From contig NZ_CP030028.1 in NCBI RefSeq assembly GCF_003586445.1, positions 4,106,501 to 4,170,500 on the forward strand: 64,000 nucleotides of DNA. Reading direction: 5' to 3'. Position numbers and translations under genes: made by a program. The notes below the pieces were generated by a model, which worked only from the letters and a program-made list of their open reading frames with translations, made no database searches and was not told the origin of the DNA. Shown piece after piece: positions 53,091 through 62,513 of the stretch (within the stretch, counting starts at the first letter, position 1; every line of letters starts with the position of its first letter). This DNA is from Bacillus sp. Y1. GTDB taxonomy: Bacteria; Bacillota; Bacilli; Bacillales; Cytobacillaceae.

Positions 53091-55028
53091 TCACCTCCCT
53101 TCAATATTCTTTATAAATCGAAATAAAATGAGAACTCTCATTAATATCTTAAAATCAAACTCGAATGCCAATTCTGGTTTTGGAGTTTCTTTCACAGAAA
53201 GTAGACATTGATTAAGTACATCCATATTGATTAATTCGTGAATTGCAGGATGTTTCTTTAGCTCTTCTAGTTCACTTATAAAATTACTCCAATTAGATTT
53301 CATTCTATGGATACTGTCTGCTCCTTGGATTCCCTTTGTCTGCAAATTTAGCCTAACACTATCTGGTAGAAGATCCTTTGTTACCCTTCTAATTAGAGAT
53401 CTACTGTATCCGTTTTGAACATACTGTTCTTCTGGAATAGATAAACAAAATTTAATAACTCTCAAATCATTGGTTGGATCTCGGTCAACAAGACCATACT
53501 TAGTTGATAATTTTGCTCCGTATGTACCAGTTGTATTCCAATAATATAGTCTACTAAATTGGTTATCTCTCATTTCATAGACACTAGGAAACTCTAATCC
53601 ATATTTATCAATGTTATTTTGCTTTAAAATCTCATACACACTTGTCTTATTAGCTAGATTATTATTAATAAAAACAGGAAAAGGAGTTGAACTAATTGCG
53701 GTAGATAATGAAGGAAGTGCTCTTCTTAAAACATCACTTAGTATCCTTTTTTTCTTAATACCGCCAAGATTTTTACTAAAAGCATTTAGTTCCTGATTTA
53801 ATTTCAACCATTGAACTCTCTTAAAAAGCAAAGCGTAATATTCTAAAATTGGCCCCCATGAAACAGACCAATTTCCTCTTTGACCTGTTAACAATACTCC
53901 TACTTCCTGCTCTCTAGCTTCCCTATAAATCTCTTCCAACCAAAATGTATTTTCAAAATATTTATATGGCATTTCTAATGTGTCAAGACTATTATCAATA
54001 ACAGAATATGGACTTTTATCAGGGAACGAAAGGAATTTAGGTTCTATGTTTCCAACATAACTTACTATCTCTTCTATTTGAGGTCTTTCGTTCGCAATTC
54101 TACTTTTATGAGTCCAATCTACAAAGTCATCTACCGGTACATAGCTGAATGTATATAATCTCTTTTTATTTTCTTTTAATTTCTTCACTGCAAAACTAAC
54201 TACTGAACTCGAATCAAGTCCACCACTCAAATGAGATCCGATTTCTTTATATGTCCTTACTCTATCGGTCACTGCAATCTCAAATACCTCTGTAAAAGCC
54301 TCTTCATATTCTTTATTTGACTTTAGTTTAATTTTGCTTTCCTGTTTTAAATGACTATATCTTTGTAAAAAGTACCCTTTATTATCTAATTTTAATGAAT
54401 GGGAAGGTGGCAGTTGTTTAATATTTTTATAGACTGTTGAAGATGGATTTACAGAATCAAACTGACTTGGGTTCGCAATAAACTCCGCCAACCATTGTTC
54501 ATTTAAATCTCTATTGAGAACCGGCAACCCCAACATCGGCTTCATCACCGTACAAAACACAAACCGCTGCCCATCTTTAAAATAATAAAGCGTTCGACTA
54601 CCCGAAAAATCTCGAGCCCCAAACAACTTCTGCTCTTTCTCATCCCAAATCACATAGGCAAAGTCTCCAACTAAGAACTTTGGCGATTCCTCCCCCCACT
54701 TATGATAGGCAAGAAGAATCAGCTGACTGTCTGTAATCTTCTTCCGATCTTCTCTATCAATCTGCAAAAGCTGGAAAAGCTCTTCTCGATTGTCGATTAT
54801 CGCGTCTGCTGTGATGGCTAGACGTCTTTCATAATCATAGAATGGTAGCTGTTCGCCAATCGATTCTGGTGTGATCCATTGAGCATGGCAGCCAAGGAAC
54901 AGGTTATCATTATGCCAAGTTTGTATGTCGTTGGCAGGAAATTTTTCTAGAGCTTTCATCATGCCAGTGCTTTGTTCAATTGAGACGGGTTCCCCGTTAA
55001 GGTTTAAGATTCCAGCAATTGCGCTCAT
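53091..55028 (-). CDS. lasso cyclase (asparagine-synthetase-like, C protein)
   Basis: 645 aa. A glutaminase-like N-terminal domain lacking the catalytic Cys (MSAIAGILNLNGE) is followed by the ATP-pyrophosphatase domain with SHLSGGLDSSSVVSFAVKKL (SGGxDS) and later YGAKLSTKYGLVDRDPTNDL. It activates the ring Asp with ATP and closes the bond with the new N-terminus. First gene of the lasso operon, placed before the precursor; the stop codon is part of the precursor's ribosome site. Confidence 0.93.
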   Translation of the reverse strand: MSAIAGILNLNGEPVSIEQSTGMMKALEKFPANDIQTWHNDNLFLGCHAQWITPESIGEQLPFYDYERRLAITADAIIDNREELFQLLQIDREDRKKITDSQLILLAYHKWGEESPKFLVGDFAYVIWDEKEQKLFGARDFSGSRTLYYFKDGQRFVFCTVMKPMLGLPVLNRDLNEQWLAEFIANPSQFDSVNPSSTVYKNIKQLPPSHSLKLDNKGYFLQRYSHLKQESKIKLKSNKEYEEAFTEVFEIAVTDRVRTYKEIGSHLSGGLDSSSVVSFAVKKLKENKKRLYTFSYVPVDDFVDWTHKSRIANERPQIEEIVSYVGNIEPKFLSFPDKSPYSVIDNSLDTLEMPYKYFENTFWLEEIYREAREQEVGVLLTGQRGNWSVSWGPILEYYALLFKRVQWLKLNQELNAFSKNLGGIKKKRILSDVLRRALPSLSTAISSTPFPVFINNNLANKTSVYEILKQNNIDKYGLEFPSVYEMRDNQFSRLYYWNTTGTYGAKLSTKYGLVDRDPTNDLRVIKFCLSIPEEQYVQNGYSRSLIRRVTKDLLPDSVRLNLQTKGIQGADSIHRMKSNWSNFISELEELKKHPAIHELINMDVLNQCLLSVKETPKPELAFEFDFKILMRVLILFRFIKNIEGR

Positions 55029-55073
55029 ATTTCCTCCTGATTACAAACGATATGTATTCATGTATATCACGAT

Positions 55074-55089
55074 GTTCTCATTAAAGAAC
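55074..55089 (-). promoter_or_regulatory. SinR-type operator dyad in the lasso operon leader
   Basis: GTTCTCA-TT-AAAGAAC, 46 bases before the cyclase ATG. One half-site is perfect, the other has one mismatch to GTTCTYT. It is 70 bases from the upstream dyad. Confidence 0.65.
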
Positions 55090-55143
55090 AACCATTGCAA
55101 AAAAAATTCACTTCCCAATTTTTCTAAATAGAAGTATCAACAG

Positions 55144-55159
55144 GTTCTTTATTGAGAAC
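55144..55159 (-). promoter_or_regulatory. SinR-type operator dyad near the lasso transcription start
   Basis: GTTCTTT-AT-TGAGAAC. It begins about 17 bases after the -10 box and so covers the early transcribed region. Confidence 0.68.
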
Positions 55160-55175
55160 TACTTTTGATAAAATA

Positions 55176-55204
55176 AAAATACCACCTTCCGTCCCTTTAG
55201 TCAA
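55176..55204 (-). promoter_or_regulatory. sigma-A-type promoter of the lasso operon
   Basis: -35 TTGACT (55204-55199), 17-base spacer, -10 TATTTT (55181-55176), reading towards the cyclase gene. The two dyads lie downstream. Confidence 0.7.
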
Positions 55205-55235
55205 TCTACTTTTCTTAATTTACAAAAAAATAAAA

Positions 55236-55259
55236 TAGACATCCAAAAATGAATGTCTA
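55236..55259 (-). terminator. terminator of the EamA transporter gene
   Basis: TAGACAT pairs with ATGTCTA, followed on the minus strand by TTTTATTTTTTTG. It overlaps the stop codon and insulates the lasso promoter. Confidence 0.85.
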
Positions 55260-56117
55260 CAAAATGAGCAACGCGGTCCCAATCGTTATCATTACCGCTC
55301 CAACAACCGTATTTCTCGACGGCTTCTCCTTCAAAAGAATAAAACTTAGCACCATCGTAATAACAACACTGAACTTATCAATCGGCGTGACCACACTCAC
55401 CTTCCCGAAGGCAAGTGCTGCAAAGTAGCAGAGCCATGAAAGCCCGGTAGCCGCTCCGGATAAAATTAAAAATATGTAGGAACGTTTCGAAATGGTTTTC
55501 AACTCTTTGCCTGTTCTTTGAAAAAAGACAATGCCCCACGCAAACAGGATGATAACAACCGTCCTAATAAAGGTGGCTACATTTGAGTCAACGTCTTCGA
55601 TTCCGATCTTAGCTAATATATTTGTCAAAGATGCAAAGATGGCTGATAGAACCGCCAACCAAATATACGACTGACCTACTCGAACTTTTTTCATTTCTTT
55701 ATTTATTCCAATTAGTACAAAGGTTCCGACAGAGATAATGACTCCTCCCGCTACGACAAGGGTAGTCGCAGGCTCTTGAAGAACAATAAACGAGAGAATA
55801 ATTGTTAAAACAACACTTGCTTTATCAATCGGAACGACCTTTGATACATCCCCGATTTGAATCGCTTTGAAAAAGCAAAGCCAGGAAAGTCCTGTTGTTA
55901 ACCCAGACAGAACGAGGTAAAACAGTGCTTCTCCTGAAACCTCAAACAAGGCATCTGTTTGTTTGGTGATGACAACCATGAGAAATGCCATAATCAGTAC
56001 CACCACTGTTCGTATGGCTGTGGCAAGGTTGGAATTCACATTTTCAATTCCGATTTTGGCCAAGATAGCGGTTAGTGCTGCGAATAAAGCAGCAAGTAAA
56101 GCTAAAATAATACTCAT
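55257..56117 (-). CDS. EamA/DMT-family transporter
   Basis: 286 aa, ten helices in two homologous halves of five. The repeats are visible: AKIGIENVNSNLATAIRTVV and AKIGIEDVDSNVATFIRTVV; SGLTTGLSWLCFFKAIQIG and SGAATGLSWLCYFAALAFG; KVVPIDKASVVLTIILSFI and VVTPIDKFSVVITMVLSFIL. Drug/metabolite transporters of this type export or import small molecules; the substrate is unknown. A single-gene unit. Confidence 0.88.
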   Translation of the reverse strand: MSIILALLAALFAALTAILAKIGIENVNSNLATAIRTVVVLIMAFLMVVITKQTDALFEVSGEALFYLVLSGLTTGLSWLCFFKAIQIGDVSKVVPIDKASVVLTIILSFIVLQEPATTLVVAGGVIISVGTFVLIGINKEMKKVRVGQSYIWLAVLSAIFASLTNILAKIGIEDVDSNVATFIRTVVIILFAWGIVFFQRTGKELKTISKRSYIFLILSGAATGLSWLCYFAALAFGKVSVVTPIDKFSVVITMVLSFILLKEKPSRNTVVGAVMITIGTALLIL

Positions 56118-56274
56118 TGTATCAGCTCTTTTTCTCTTTATATACTTACTATCTCACCGTTGGATAATGAAATTCTTCTTTATCTTATTTTCGCCAATTT
56201 CTAAACATTCGTCCAGTTTGTACCAAATTAAAAATAGAATTCTACCATCTAGGTTATATTCTTTTGTTTTTAAA

Positions 56275-56301
56275 AAGCTTGTGGACATAGGCCACAAGCT
56301 T
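56275..56301 (-). terminator. terminator after asnA
   Basis: AAGCTTGTGG-ACATAGG-CCACAAGCTT forms a ten-base perfect stem with TTTAAAAAC on the minus strand and TTCCTTTT on the plus strand. It is 14 bases after the asnA stop. Confidence 0.88.
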
Positions 56302-56315
56302 TCCTTTTACTCACA

Positions 56316-57323
56316 TTATAATAGTTGGATATTCGCATCTCTACAAGATTGTAAAATCTCTTCATTCCATATGGACACTTGAACCTCACCAATATGTGCT
56401 TTTTGCAGGAAAAACATGCATAATCTTGATTGGCCGATTCCTCCACCAATGGTGTATGGAACTTCCTTATTTAAAATAGATTGGTGAAATTCTAATTGTG
56501 CACGATCTTCAGCACCCGCCTGTTTTAACTGCTGTTTCAAGGCTTCTTCATCTACTCGTATCCCCATAGAAGACACTTCAAAAGCCATTTCAAGGGTAGG
56601 GTTCCAAAGGACTATATCGCCATTTAACGTCCAATCGTCATAATCAGGCGAGCGACCGTCATGTTTGCTGCCCGACTTTAATGCACCCCCAATTTGAGAG
56701 ATAAACACGGCACCGTATTGCTTTGCAACCCTATCTTCTCTTTGCTTCGGCGTCAGGTGTGGATATTGATCTTCTAATTCTTGCGTGGTAACGAAATGAA
56801 TATTCATAGGAAGTGAGGGTTTTAGTTCTGGGAAAAAGTCATTAAGGTAAATCTCTGTGGATCGAAGCACATTATATATTTTTCGAACCTCCGCTTGCAA
56901 GGTTTGGACATTGCGTTGTTCGTTTGTAATGACCTTTTCCCAGTCCCACTGATCCACATACAGAGAATGAAGATTACTTAGAATTTCGTCGCGGCGTATG
57001 GCATTCATATCAGTATACAATCCCTTGCCTAAACCAATTCCGTATTTCGCTAGAGCTAGTCGTTTCCACTTGGCCAAAGATTGTACGACTTGGATTTGGG
57101 TGTCTTTTATATCTAAAGCATCAAAGGAAACGATACGTTCCACACCATTTAGGTTGTCATTAATCCCATTGCCTTCTTTTACAAGGATTGGTGCTGAAAC
57201 ACGAATTAGATTTAGCTCTTCTGCCAAATTGCTCTCAAAATAATCCTTCACTTTCTTAATCGCTTGTTCCGTTTGTAATAAATCGAGCTTTGATTTATAA
57301 CCTGCAGGGATTTTCCTTATCAC
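56316..57323 (-). CDS. asnA: aspartate-ammonia ligase (AsnA)
   Basis: 335 aa, normal for AsnA (class-II-synthetase-like fold, ammonia-dependent). Diagnostic segments: IRVSAPILVKEGNGINDNLN, VQSLAKWKRLALAKYGIGLG, YTDMNAIRRDEILSNLHSLY, VDQWDWEKVI, FEVSSMGIRVDEEALKQQL and YTIGGGIGQSRLCMFFL. It makes asparagine from aspartate, ammonia and ATP in the cytosol. I looked for a T-box leader upstream (57324-57526) and saw none of its conserved AGGGTGG-CCGCG sequence. Confidence 0.95.
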   Translation of the reverse strand: MIRKIPAGYKSKLDLLQTEQAIKKVKDYFESNLAEELNLIRVSAPILVKEGNGINDNLNGVERIVSFDALDIKDTQIQVVQSLAKWKRLALAKYGIGLGKGLYTDMNAIRRDEILSNLHSLYVDQWDWEKVITNEQRNVQTLQAEVRKIYNVLRSTEIYLNDFFPELKPSLPMNIHFVTTQELEDQYPHLTPKQREDRVAKQYGAVFISQIGGALKSGSKHDGRSPDYDDWTLNGDIVLWNPTLEMAFEVSSMGIRVDEEALKQQLKQAGAEDRAQLEFHQSILNKEVPYTIGGGIGQSRLCMFFLQKAHIGEVQVSIWNEEILQSCRDANIQLL

Positions 57324-57526
57324 TTCACATCACCTATTTCTAACATAATATCTGCCTCTTTCGCTTTAAACGGCTGAAGAACACACACTCACGTACAGTG
57401 TATGAACCGGATAAGGGGTGGTGAATGTCCGATTTAATGTTCTCTTTGGCCCCCTGGAAAACTTTGTATATCCCACCTTTAACTGGACATTCTATGACAG
57501 TAATAATAATTTAGGAGGTTATCTTT

Positions 57527-59173
57527 TTGGCAGAGAACAAAGATATGAATGCTTCAAACGGACAAGATGAGAATCGTGAGACTCTAACCACACGTCAGGG
57601 CCATCCTGTTTCAGATAATCAAAATATCCGCACGATTGGTAACCGCGGACCAGCTACACTTGAGAATTATCACTTCATTGAAAAAATTTCCCATTTTGAT
57701 CGTGAAGAAATACCAGAGCGTGTGGTACACGCACGTGGTTCTGGAGCATTTGGGTATTTTGAAACTTATGGAAAAGTGGGAGATGAACCAGTAGAAAAGT
57801 ATACGCGCGCAAAAGTCTTTTCTGGTGCCGGGAAGAAAACACCATTAATGGTTCGTTTCTCTACAGTGGCAGGCGCGAAGGATTCGCCCGAAACAGCGCG
57901 TGATCCGCGTGGCTTCGCTGTAAAAATGTATACGGAAGACGGAAACTGGGATCTTGTTGGGAACAACCTGAAGATTTTCTTTATTCGTGATGCGATGAAG
58001 TTCCCTGATATGATTCACGCTTTTAAAGCGGATCCTGCTTCAAACGTTCCCAATCCACAGCGGATGTTTGATTTCGTTTCTCGTACACCTGAGGCGACAC
58101 ATATGATTACCTTCCTCTTCTCTCCATGGGGAATTCCAGCTACATATCGTCATATGCAGGGTTCTGGTGTAAACACTTATAAATGGGTGAATGCCGAGGG
58201 TGAGGCGGTGTTGGTAAAATACCACTGGGAACCAAAGCAAGGAATCCGAAATTTAACACAAGATGAGGCTAACGAGATTCAAGCCAAAAACGTAGGTCAT
58301 GCAACACAAGATTTATATGAAGCAATCGAGCGTGGGGAATATCCTGAATGGGAGCTTTTTGTTCAAATCATGGAAGATGATTACCATCCAGAGCTCGACT
58401 TTGATCCTCTCGATGATACAAAACTGTGGCCAGAAGATCAATTCCCATGGTTACCAGTAGGTCGTATGGTTCTTGATCGCAATCCAGTTGATTTTCATGC
58501 TGAGATTGAGCAAGCTGCCTTTGGTACAGGAGTTCTTGTCGATGGAATGGACTTTTCAGATGATAAAATGTTGCAAGGTCGTACCTTCTCTTACTCCGAT
58601 ACGCAACGCTATCGTGTTGGAGCAAACTATCTAAAAGTGCCTGTAAATGCGCCAAAGGCACCTATCCACACAAATCAGCAACGCGGGCAAATGGATGTAC
58701 GTGACCCAAAAGAGTCAGGGGATAATCCACATATTAACTATGAGCCATCAATGCTCGGCGGATTTAAGGAAGCTAGTAGAGAAGGTCGTGCACCACACCA
58801 GCCAATGTATAATGCAGCAGCAATGAGTGCGCCAATTGATCGTCCTAACAACTATGGGCAGGCAGGCCACACATACCGAAGTTTGGAAGATTGGGAGCGC
58901 GATGAATTAATTAAAAACTTATCCGAAGCACTTGCCGTATGCGATCCAAAAATTCAAGATGCCATGATTGAACATTTCACACAAGCCGATGAAGAGTATG
59001 GACGCCGTGTGAGAGAAGGTCTTCAAATGAAAATGAAAGAAATGGAAGGCATGGAAGCAGGTAAAGTTCCAGGGCGTGAATCAGGACAATCAAAATATGG
59101 ACAAGGTACATTAGCTGCGAATGAAGCAACAAAAGAAGCGGTACAGAAAAGTCACGAGTCCGATCCTTATTAA
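57527..59173 (+). CDS. haem catalase
   Basis: 548 aa. TTG start eight bases after AGGAGG. Catalytic His in [18 protein letters not shown], Asn in [19 protein letters not shown] and proximal haem Tyr in [18 protein letters not shown]. It decomposes hydrogen peroxide. The C-terminus has an unusual charged extension ([20 protein letters not shown], then residues rich in Gly, Lys and Glu). The length is near that of the spore catalase KatX (547 aa), and vegetative KatA is shorter. No PerR-type box was evident upstream, so regulation is open. Confidence 0.93.
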   Translation: MAENKDMNASNGQDENRETLTTRQGHPVSDNQNIRTIGNRGPATLENYHFIEKISHFDREEIPERVVHARGSGAFGYFETYGKVGDEPVEKYTRAKVFSGAGKKTPLMVRFSTVAGAKDSPETARDPRGFAVKMYTEDGNWDLVGNNLKIFFIRDAMKFPDMIHAFKADPASNVPNPQRMFDFVSRTPEATHMITFLFSPWGIPATYRHMQGSGVNTYKWVNAEGEAVLVKYHWEPKQGIRNLTQDEANEIQAKNVGHATQDLYEAIERGEYPEWELFVQIMEDDYHPELDFDPLDDTKLWPEDQFPWLPVGRMVLDRNPVDFHAEIEQAAFGTGVLVDGMDFSDDKMLQGRTFSYSDTQRYRVGANYLKVPVNAPKAPIHTNQQRGQMDVRDPKESGDNPHINYEPSMLGGFKEASREGRAPHQPMYNAAAMSAPIDRPNNYGQAGHTYRSLEDWERDELIKNLSEALAVCDPKIQDAMIEHFTQADEEYGRRVREGLQMKMKEMEGMEAGKVPGRESGQSKYGQGTLAANEATKEAVQKSHESDPY

Positions 59174-59227
59174 TGATTAAGTGGATGTTGAGATGAAAAA
59201 AGCTGATCTTTAATATGAGTAGAGAGG

Positions 59228-59256
59228 CGAGCTGCACGGGGTGCGGCTCGTTTTTT
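59228..59256 (+). terminator. terminator of the catalase gene
   Basis: CGAGCTGCAC-GGG-GTGCGGCTCG, ten-base stem with one G-T pair, followed by TTTTTTG. Confidence 0.92.
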
Positions 59257-59288
59257 GTTGATTGGGGGACCGCTGTTTTTAGGAGGTC

Positions 59289-59359
59289 GCCGATAGAACA
59301 CTGAAACTCGCGGATAAAACACCGAAACTCGCGGATAGAACACTATAACTCGCGGATAT
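59289..59359. repeat. 21-bp tandem repeat, about 3.5 copies
   Basis: Units at 59289-59309, 59310-59330 and 59331-59351, then a partial unit. The consensus is GCGGATAGAACACYGAAACT followed by C. It lies in the 312-base gene-free stretch 59174-59485 between the catalase terminator and the next gene. The rest of that stretch shows nothing further. Similar GCGGATAAAACA tandem units occur between genes in some Bacillaceae; function unknown. Confidence 0.75.
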
Positions 59360-59485
59360 CCCCATTCACCACACCAGTTTCTCCCCCATTTTGTTACAGA
59401 ATGCCATGAAATCCCATCCATATTCAGCTATAATAAAACCATAAGCTAGTCTTCTACTGAATTTTCCTTAGGATGTGTAAAAGTA

Positions 59486-59770
59486 ATGAGTCATTATTCT
59501 GCTACGAATATAAAGATTAGTAAACTATCCATCTTTAGTGGGTATCAGGTACTATTTGAAGTGAAAGGCAACTCCTATCAAATGCTAGTTGGGGGAGATA
59601 AATTCGGCTTTCCTATGAACATTATTCATCATTTTAAAGAAGATGGAAAATGTCCAGTTTGCGATAAGTATACATGGGCCTATCCCATGGGACAACAGCC
59701 ATGTTCGGCGTTGCTTCGAGACAAAATGATGCTATTCGATCTTTTCCAAAGAAAATTCCAGGCAAAATAA
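59486..59770 (+). CDS. small CPVC-containing protein of unknown function
   Basis: 94 aa. AGGATG upstream of the ATG is only a moderate ribosome site, but the frame ends exactly before a good terminator. The N-terminal half is beta-like (SGYQVLFEVKGNSYQMLVGG). DGKCPVCDKYTWAYPMGQQP follows, then a Cys in CSALLRDKM and a basic C-terminal helix. CPVC plus one more Cys suggests a redox or partial zinc site. No recognised homologue, no signal peptide. Confidence 0.65.
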   Translation: MSHYSATNIKISKLSIFSGYQVLFEVKGNSYQMLVGGDKFGFPMNIIHHFKEDGKCPVCDKYTWAYPMGQQPCSALLRDKMMLFDLFQRKFQAK

Positions 59771-59775
59771 AACCA

Positions 59776-59800
59776 GGCAGCCGTAATCAATGTGGCTGCC
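59776..59800. terminator. bidirectional terminator
   Basis: GGCAGCC pairs with GGCTGCC; T-tracts lie on both sides (TTTTCTT on plus, TTTTATTTTG on minus). It separates the convergent CPVC and MFS genes. Confidence 0.88.
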
Positions 59801-59805
59801 TTTTC

Positions 59806-61011
59806 TTATGCGGCTAGTTGCTGTTGCTTTAAGCTTGTTAGTTTACGATATTGGAAGAAAACAACACCTGCTGCAAGGATTCCTATGAAGTTAACTAGAA
59901 GCGCAAACACAAATACGCCATAAATATCTACATATCTGGTGATGAATCCTGATACCATCGGAATAAGGGTCGTTGCTAAGCCTGTTGCGGTGTACATAAC
60001 TCCTGTTACTGAGCCTTTACGATCCCAGAAGAACTCGCATAATACGGTTAATCCTAGCTGAAGAACACCTGCTAGAAAGAAGCCGATAAGAAATGCAGAA
60101 ATCATTGCGAGCACTGGTGTTTTAAAAGCCAATAATGCCAAAATCGACAAAAATGAGAATATCGGATAAACAAGAACAATGGTGACGGGACGAATCGTCT
60201 TTCTTACTAAAAATGCTAAAGAGATGACAGAGAGAAGAGCTCCCCAGCTGTAATAAGACATCAGCTTTAACGAATCCACTAAAGGCATCCCTATCATTTC
60301 CTGCCCGTAAGTGGGAATCCAAATATTCATTAAATAAAGAAGAGCTGGAGCAGTAAAACCAATAACAATAATGGCCACTCCTTCGATCATAAAATTAGGC
60401 TTTGTATAGAAGACGACAGGTGGACCACTATCCGTACTTTCTGCGCTAACCTTATGATTAGGAAACTTTGCCTTTACTAGCATGAAACCTGATACCAAGA
60501 AAATAATGGCTGGAATAAAAAACGATGCCCCGTAAAAAATATCATGCTGAATAAAAAAGGCGATCAGTAATGGAAGTAAAGCAGAGCCGAAAGAAATAAA
60601 TGCCTTTAATGCAACCGTAGCTGATCCAGCTGTCTTTGGGAAAACCTCCATTAACGTTGGGTACGTTCCTGCATCTAAAAATGCATTACCCAATCCACCA
60701 CAGAAAGCAAAGATAATCGCCATTACATAGTTAGGACTAAGTGGTATACCTATTAGGAAGACAGCAAACAAAAGACAACCAGCGACAATAAATGGTTTTC
60801 TTCCAATCTTATCTGACCATACACCACCCAAATAGAGTGATAATAGTCGACCGAGTCCAAACGCCGAAATGATAAAGCTGATTCCGGCTTTATCTGTGTG
60901 GAATTGTTCCGTTAAGAAAGACATATTTTGTGCAATCATAATATAGGCCATGCCAAAGACAAAATAGTTGATGTAGCAGCCAATTGCAGTGAAAGAGTAT
61001 TTATTTTTCAT
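59806..61011 (-). CDS. MFS transporter, probably shikimate/quinate-type or related acid
   Basis: 401 aa from ATG 61011 (MKNKYSFTAIGCY), eight bases after AAAGGAG. 12 helices. Loop motif GVWSDKIGRKPFIVAG between TM2 and TM3, then GGLGNAFLDAGTYPTLMEVF, which is also present in its neighbour as GGVANSFIDTAVYPAIMEIF. The two transporters are paralogues. Location beside the aroE- and aroK-type genes suggests import of an alicyclic acid, but this is an inference. Confidence 0.82.
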   Translation of the reverse strand: MKNKYSFTAIGCYINYFVFGMAYIMIAQNMSFLTEQFHTDKAGISFIISAFGLGRLLSLYLGGVWSDKIGRKPFIVAGCLLFAVFLIGIPLSPNYVMAIIFAFCGGLGNAFLDAGTYPTLMEVFPKTAGSATVALKAFISFGSALLPLLIAFFIQHDIFYGASFFIPAIIFLVSGFMLVKAKFPNHKVSAESTDSGPPVVFYTKPNFMIEGVAIIVIGFTAPALLYLMNIWIPTYGQEMIGMPLVDSLKLMSYYSWGALLSVISLAFLVRKTIRPVTIVLVYPIFSFLSILALLAFKTPVLAMISAFLIGFFLAGVLQLGLTVLCEFFWDRKGSVTGVMYTATGLATTLIPMVSGFITRYVDIYGVFVFALLVNFIGILAAGVVFFQYRKLTSLKQQQLAA

Positions 61012-61160
61012 TTTCAGCACTCCTTTCTTCTTAAGTAAAGTACACCTTGTGAGAACCTGAGCATATTATATCAATATTAAGATACTTAATACGTTGTAAA
61101 TGCGTCTACTTTTTGAAATCAAATTGTCTAATTTGAGAACTTTCCATAATCATAGGGGAT

Positions 61161-61189
61161 GGCACTAATACGTACGATTAGTGCCATTT
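61161..61189. terminator. hairpin between the two MFS genes
   Basis: ATGGCACTAAT pairs perfectly with ATTAGTGCCAT around ACGTACG. The T-tract (TTCCTTTTTT) is on the plus strand, while the flanking genes are both on the minus strand, so its direction of action is uncertain. Confidence 0.5.
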
Positions 61190-61195
61190 CCTTTT

Positions 61196-62422
61196 TTAGC
61201 TCGCCATTTTAACCGGAACTGTCGCCTTTTCTGCATACTTCTTGTTCACATATACAGCAAGTCCGACACCGATTGCTGTGATCGCAAAGTTAAACAATAG
61301 AAGATACAATGGGCCATTTACTCCGCCAGCTTTCGTAATTGCTCCTGCAGCTGTTAGAATCGTGTAGTTTGCGAGACTTGAAGCGATCATAACAATCGAT
61401 GTCATTTTTCCACCGTTTGCTGGTGATAGTTCTACAGCTAAAGATGTGACTAATTGAAGAACTCCACCTGCAGCAGTAAACCCAAGGACGAATCCACCGA
61501 CTAATAAAATCGAAGGTACTTTCACAAAGTAAATCACTAGCAGCATGACAGCAGCAATCGCCGGGTAAAGAGCAACGACTTGAACCGATTGGAGAATTTT
61601 TTTGTTAATTAAATAGGATGTGACTAGAATTGCAATAACTGTACCAAGTGCATAATACGATTGAATTTTACTTGGGTCCGCTAAACCGTATAGTTTTCCT
61701 AATTCCTGATTCGCATTTAACCACAAGATAAATGTAGAAGTAACGGTAAATCCTAATATCACAATCGCCAAACTTGGTCCTGTTAGCTTTACCTTTTCTG
61801 ATTTTTTAGAGTCTGCTTTTTCAACTTTCACCAACATTGGAGGGAATGGTAAAACCGCCATTAGTACCCCTGCTACTGCTAAAAGAATCGCTGATAAATA
61901 GAATAATGTTGTAAATGGCATAGTATTTGCTGCTACAAAACCAATCATAAATGGAAGCAAAAATTGTCCAATGGAAATCGAGAACTTTACAAATAGATTA
62001 CCCACATCGCCTTTTTTCTTAAAAATTTCCATGATGGCTGGATAAACCGCTGTATCTATGAAAGAGTTCGCCACTCCGCCTAGTAAAGCAAATGCGTAGG
62101 CAACATACATACTTGGTGAGAATACAAGACCAATAAAATAAGTGACATAAGCTGTAATACCAATTAATCCAGATACTCTTCTTCCAAATTTATCTGATAG
62201 TGGTCCTGCAATGGGAAGCGAGATTAAACGTCCCAAACCTAATGCAGCAATGACCGTAAGCACCATACTAACGTCAAATGTACCGTCCGTTAATGTGGTA
62301 GCCCCCCATTTTTCTGCAAAGTTCTGCTTGTATTGCGCTAAGATGGATACTCCAATTCCGTGTACTAAATAAGTAAAATAAAGTGCGAATGCGATTGGAT
62401 AATATTTTTTATTTGTCTCCAT
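61196..62422 (-). CDS. MFS transporter, paralogue of the preceding gene
   Basis: 408 aa from ATG 62422 (METNKKYYPIAF) with AAAGGAG seven bases upstream; the frame from 62440 begins in that ribosome site. 12 helices; AGPLSDKFGRRVSGLIG (loop 2-3) and LGGVANSFIDTAVYPAIMEI. An 18-bp palindrome lies before the gene and a better copy before the dehydrogenase gene, so the two are probably co-regulated. Likely substrate: quinate or shikimate, inferred from neighbours. Confidence 0.83.
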   Translation of the reverse strand: METNKKYYPIAFALYFTYLVHGIGVSILAQYKQNFAEKWGATTLTDGTFDVSMVLTVIAALGLGRLISLPIAGPLSDKFGRRVSGLIGITAYVTYFIGLVFSPSMYVAYAFALLGGVANSFIDTAVYPAIMEIFKKKGDVGNLFVKFSISIGQFLLPFMIGFVAANTMPFTTLFYLSAILLAVAGVLMAVLPFPPMLVKVEKADSKKSEKVKLTGPSLAIVILGFTVTSTFILWLNANQELGKLYGLADPSKIQSYYALGTVIAILVTSYLINKKILQSVQVVALYPAIAAVMLLVIYFVKVPSILLVGGFVLGFTAAGGVLQLVTSLAVELSPANGGKMTSIVMIASSLANYTILTAAGAITKAGGVNGPLYLLLFNFAITAIGVGLAVYVNKKYAEKATVPVKMAS

Positions 62423-62442
62423 ACCTTCTTCTCCTTTCAAAT

Positions 62443-62460
62443 TTGTGAATCACTTCACAT
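62443..62460. promoter_or_regulatory. palindromic operator-like site before the MFS gene
   Basis: TTGTGAA-TCAC-TTCACAT, one mismatch from a perfect dyad, 20 bases upstream of the ATG. It matches the site before the dehydrogenase gene. Confidence 0.65.
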
Positions 62461-62513
62461 TATTAATGAAAAAAATTTATTTATTAGTGAAAGGAATACT
62501 ATTCCTTTCTCTT

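Noticed and set aside
57439..57445. GTTCTCT half-site upstream of catalase
   Set aside because: A single seven-base match without partner; expected by chance in a window of this size.
57324..57526. Possible T-box or other riboswitch before asnA
   Set aside because: No T-box AGGGTGG...CCGCG sequence and no terminator/antiterminator pair in the right direction.
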